This document shows positions 5,503 to 5,525 of a DNA stretch of 5,525 nt, piece after piece. A program made the position numbers and the translations under genes. The notes below the pieces were generated by a model that saw nothing but the letters and a program-made list of their open reading frames with translations, was not told where the DNA came from and ran no database searches. Positions within the stretch are counted from its first letter, which is position 1. Every line of letters starts with the position of its first letter. The DNA is taken from positions 1-5,525 of the forward strand of contig JACZRM010000134.1 in assembly GCA_022576105.1 (NCBI GenBank), in the 5' to 3' direction. The DNA comes from Chloroflexota bacterium. Its GTDB lineage: Bacteria; Chloroflexota; Dehalococcoidia; UBA3495.

Positions 5503-5525
5503 AGCAAGACCATTACCGTCTTCCA

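Larger units (their letters stand above)
5325..5525. other. recG upstream noncoding region
   Basis: No coding frame can be supported in these 201 bases. The region holds an extended -10 promoter candidate for recG and a palindromic repeat near the right edge. The last 20 bases or so are not recognisable. Confidence 0.5.

Overview
The window looks like a piece of a bacterial chromosome, most likely Chloroflexota and probably a Dehalococcoidia/SAR202-type lineage. This placement is an inference. It rests on the N-terminal extension of RecG, on an OmpR-type regulator with a GGTRTVDVHIRRLRSK recognition helix, on moderately high GC, and on palindromic intergenic repeats with a TGAGCTYGTC core. 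I recall all of these from such genomes but could not search for them. There is no sign of phage, plasmid, IS transposase, CRISPR, tRNA or rRNA.

Layout. (1) Bases 1-1473, minus strand: two genes that together match the two halves of the animal mitochondrial D-glutamate cyclase DGLUCY. The upstream gene (679-1473) is a complete UPF0317/YcsI-type protein (D-Glu_cyclase, formerly DUF1445). The downstream gene (15-500) is the first part of a DUF4392 protein. It stops at a TAG just before a segment that still reads in frame as the expected continuation. A 116-bp imperfect palindrome lies between them. (2) Bases 1474-1704: a divergent intergenic region with a near-consensus sigma-70 promoter (TTGGCA-N17-TATAAT) pointing right, a TATAAT pointing left, and several TTGGC/GCCAA palindromes. 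(3) Bases 1705-2397, plus strand: an OmpR/PhoB-type winged-helix regulator whose receiver domain has lost most of its phosphorylation pocket. No histidine kinase is next to it. (4) Bases 2398-2750: a 353-bp gap between convergent genes holding palindromic repeats and a strong hairpin. (5) Bases 2751-5324, minus strand: a complete RecG branch-migration helicase with a long N-terminal extension and a basic proline-rich linker. (6) Bases 5325-5525: the recG upstream region, with an extended -10 promoter candidate and a palindromic repeat related to one in region 4.

How the genes may work together. The two cyclase-type genes probably form one transcription unit for D-glutamate (5-oxo-D-proline) turnover. 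The orphan regulator is divergent from them and shares their control region, so it is a reasonable candidate to regulate them; no sequence evidence proves this. RecG is an unrelated housekeeping gene in convergent orientation. I see no convincing new multi-gene system. The points most worth checking are the interrupted DUF4392 gene, the degenerate receiver with its divergent palindrome-rich promoter region, and the repeats.
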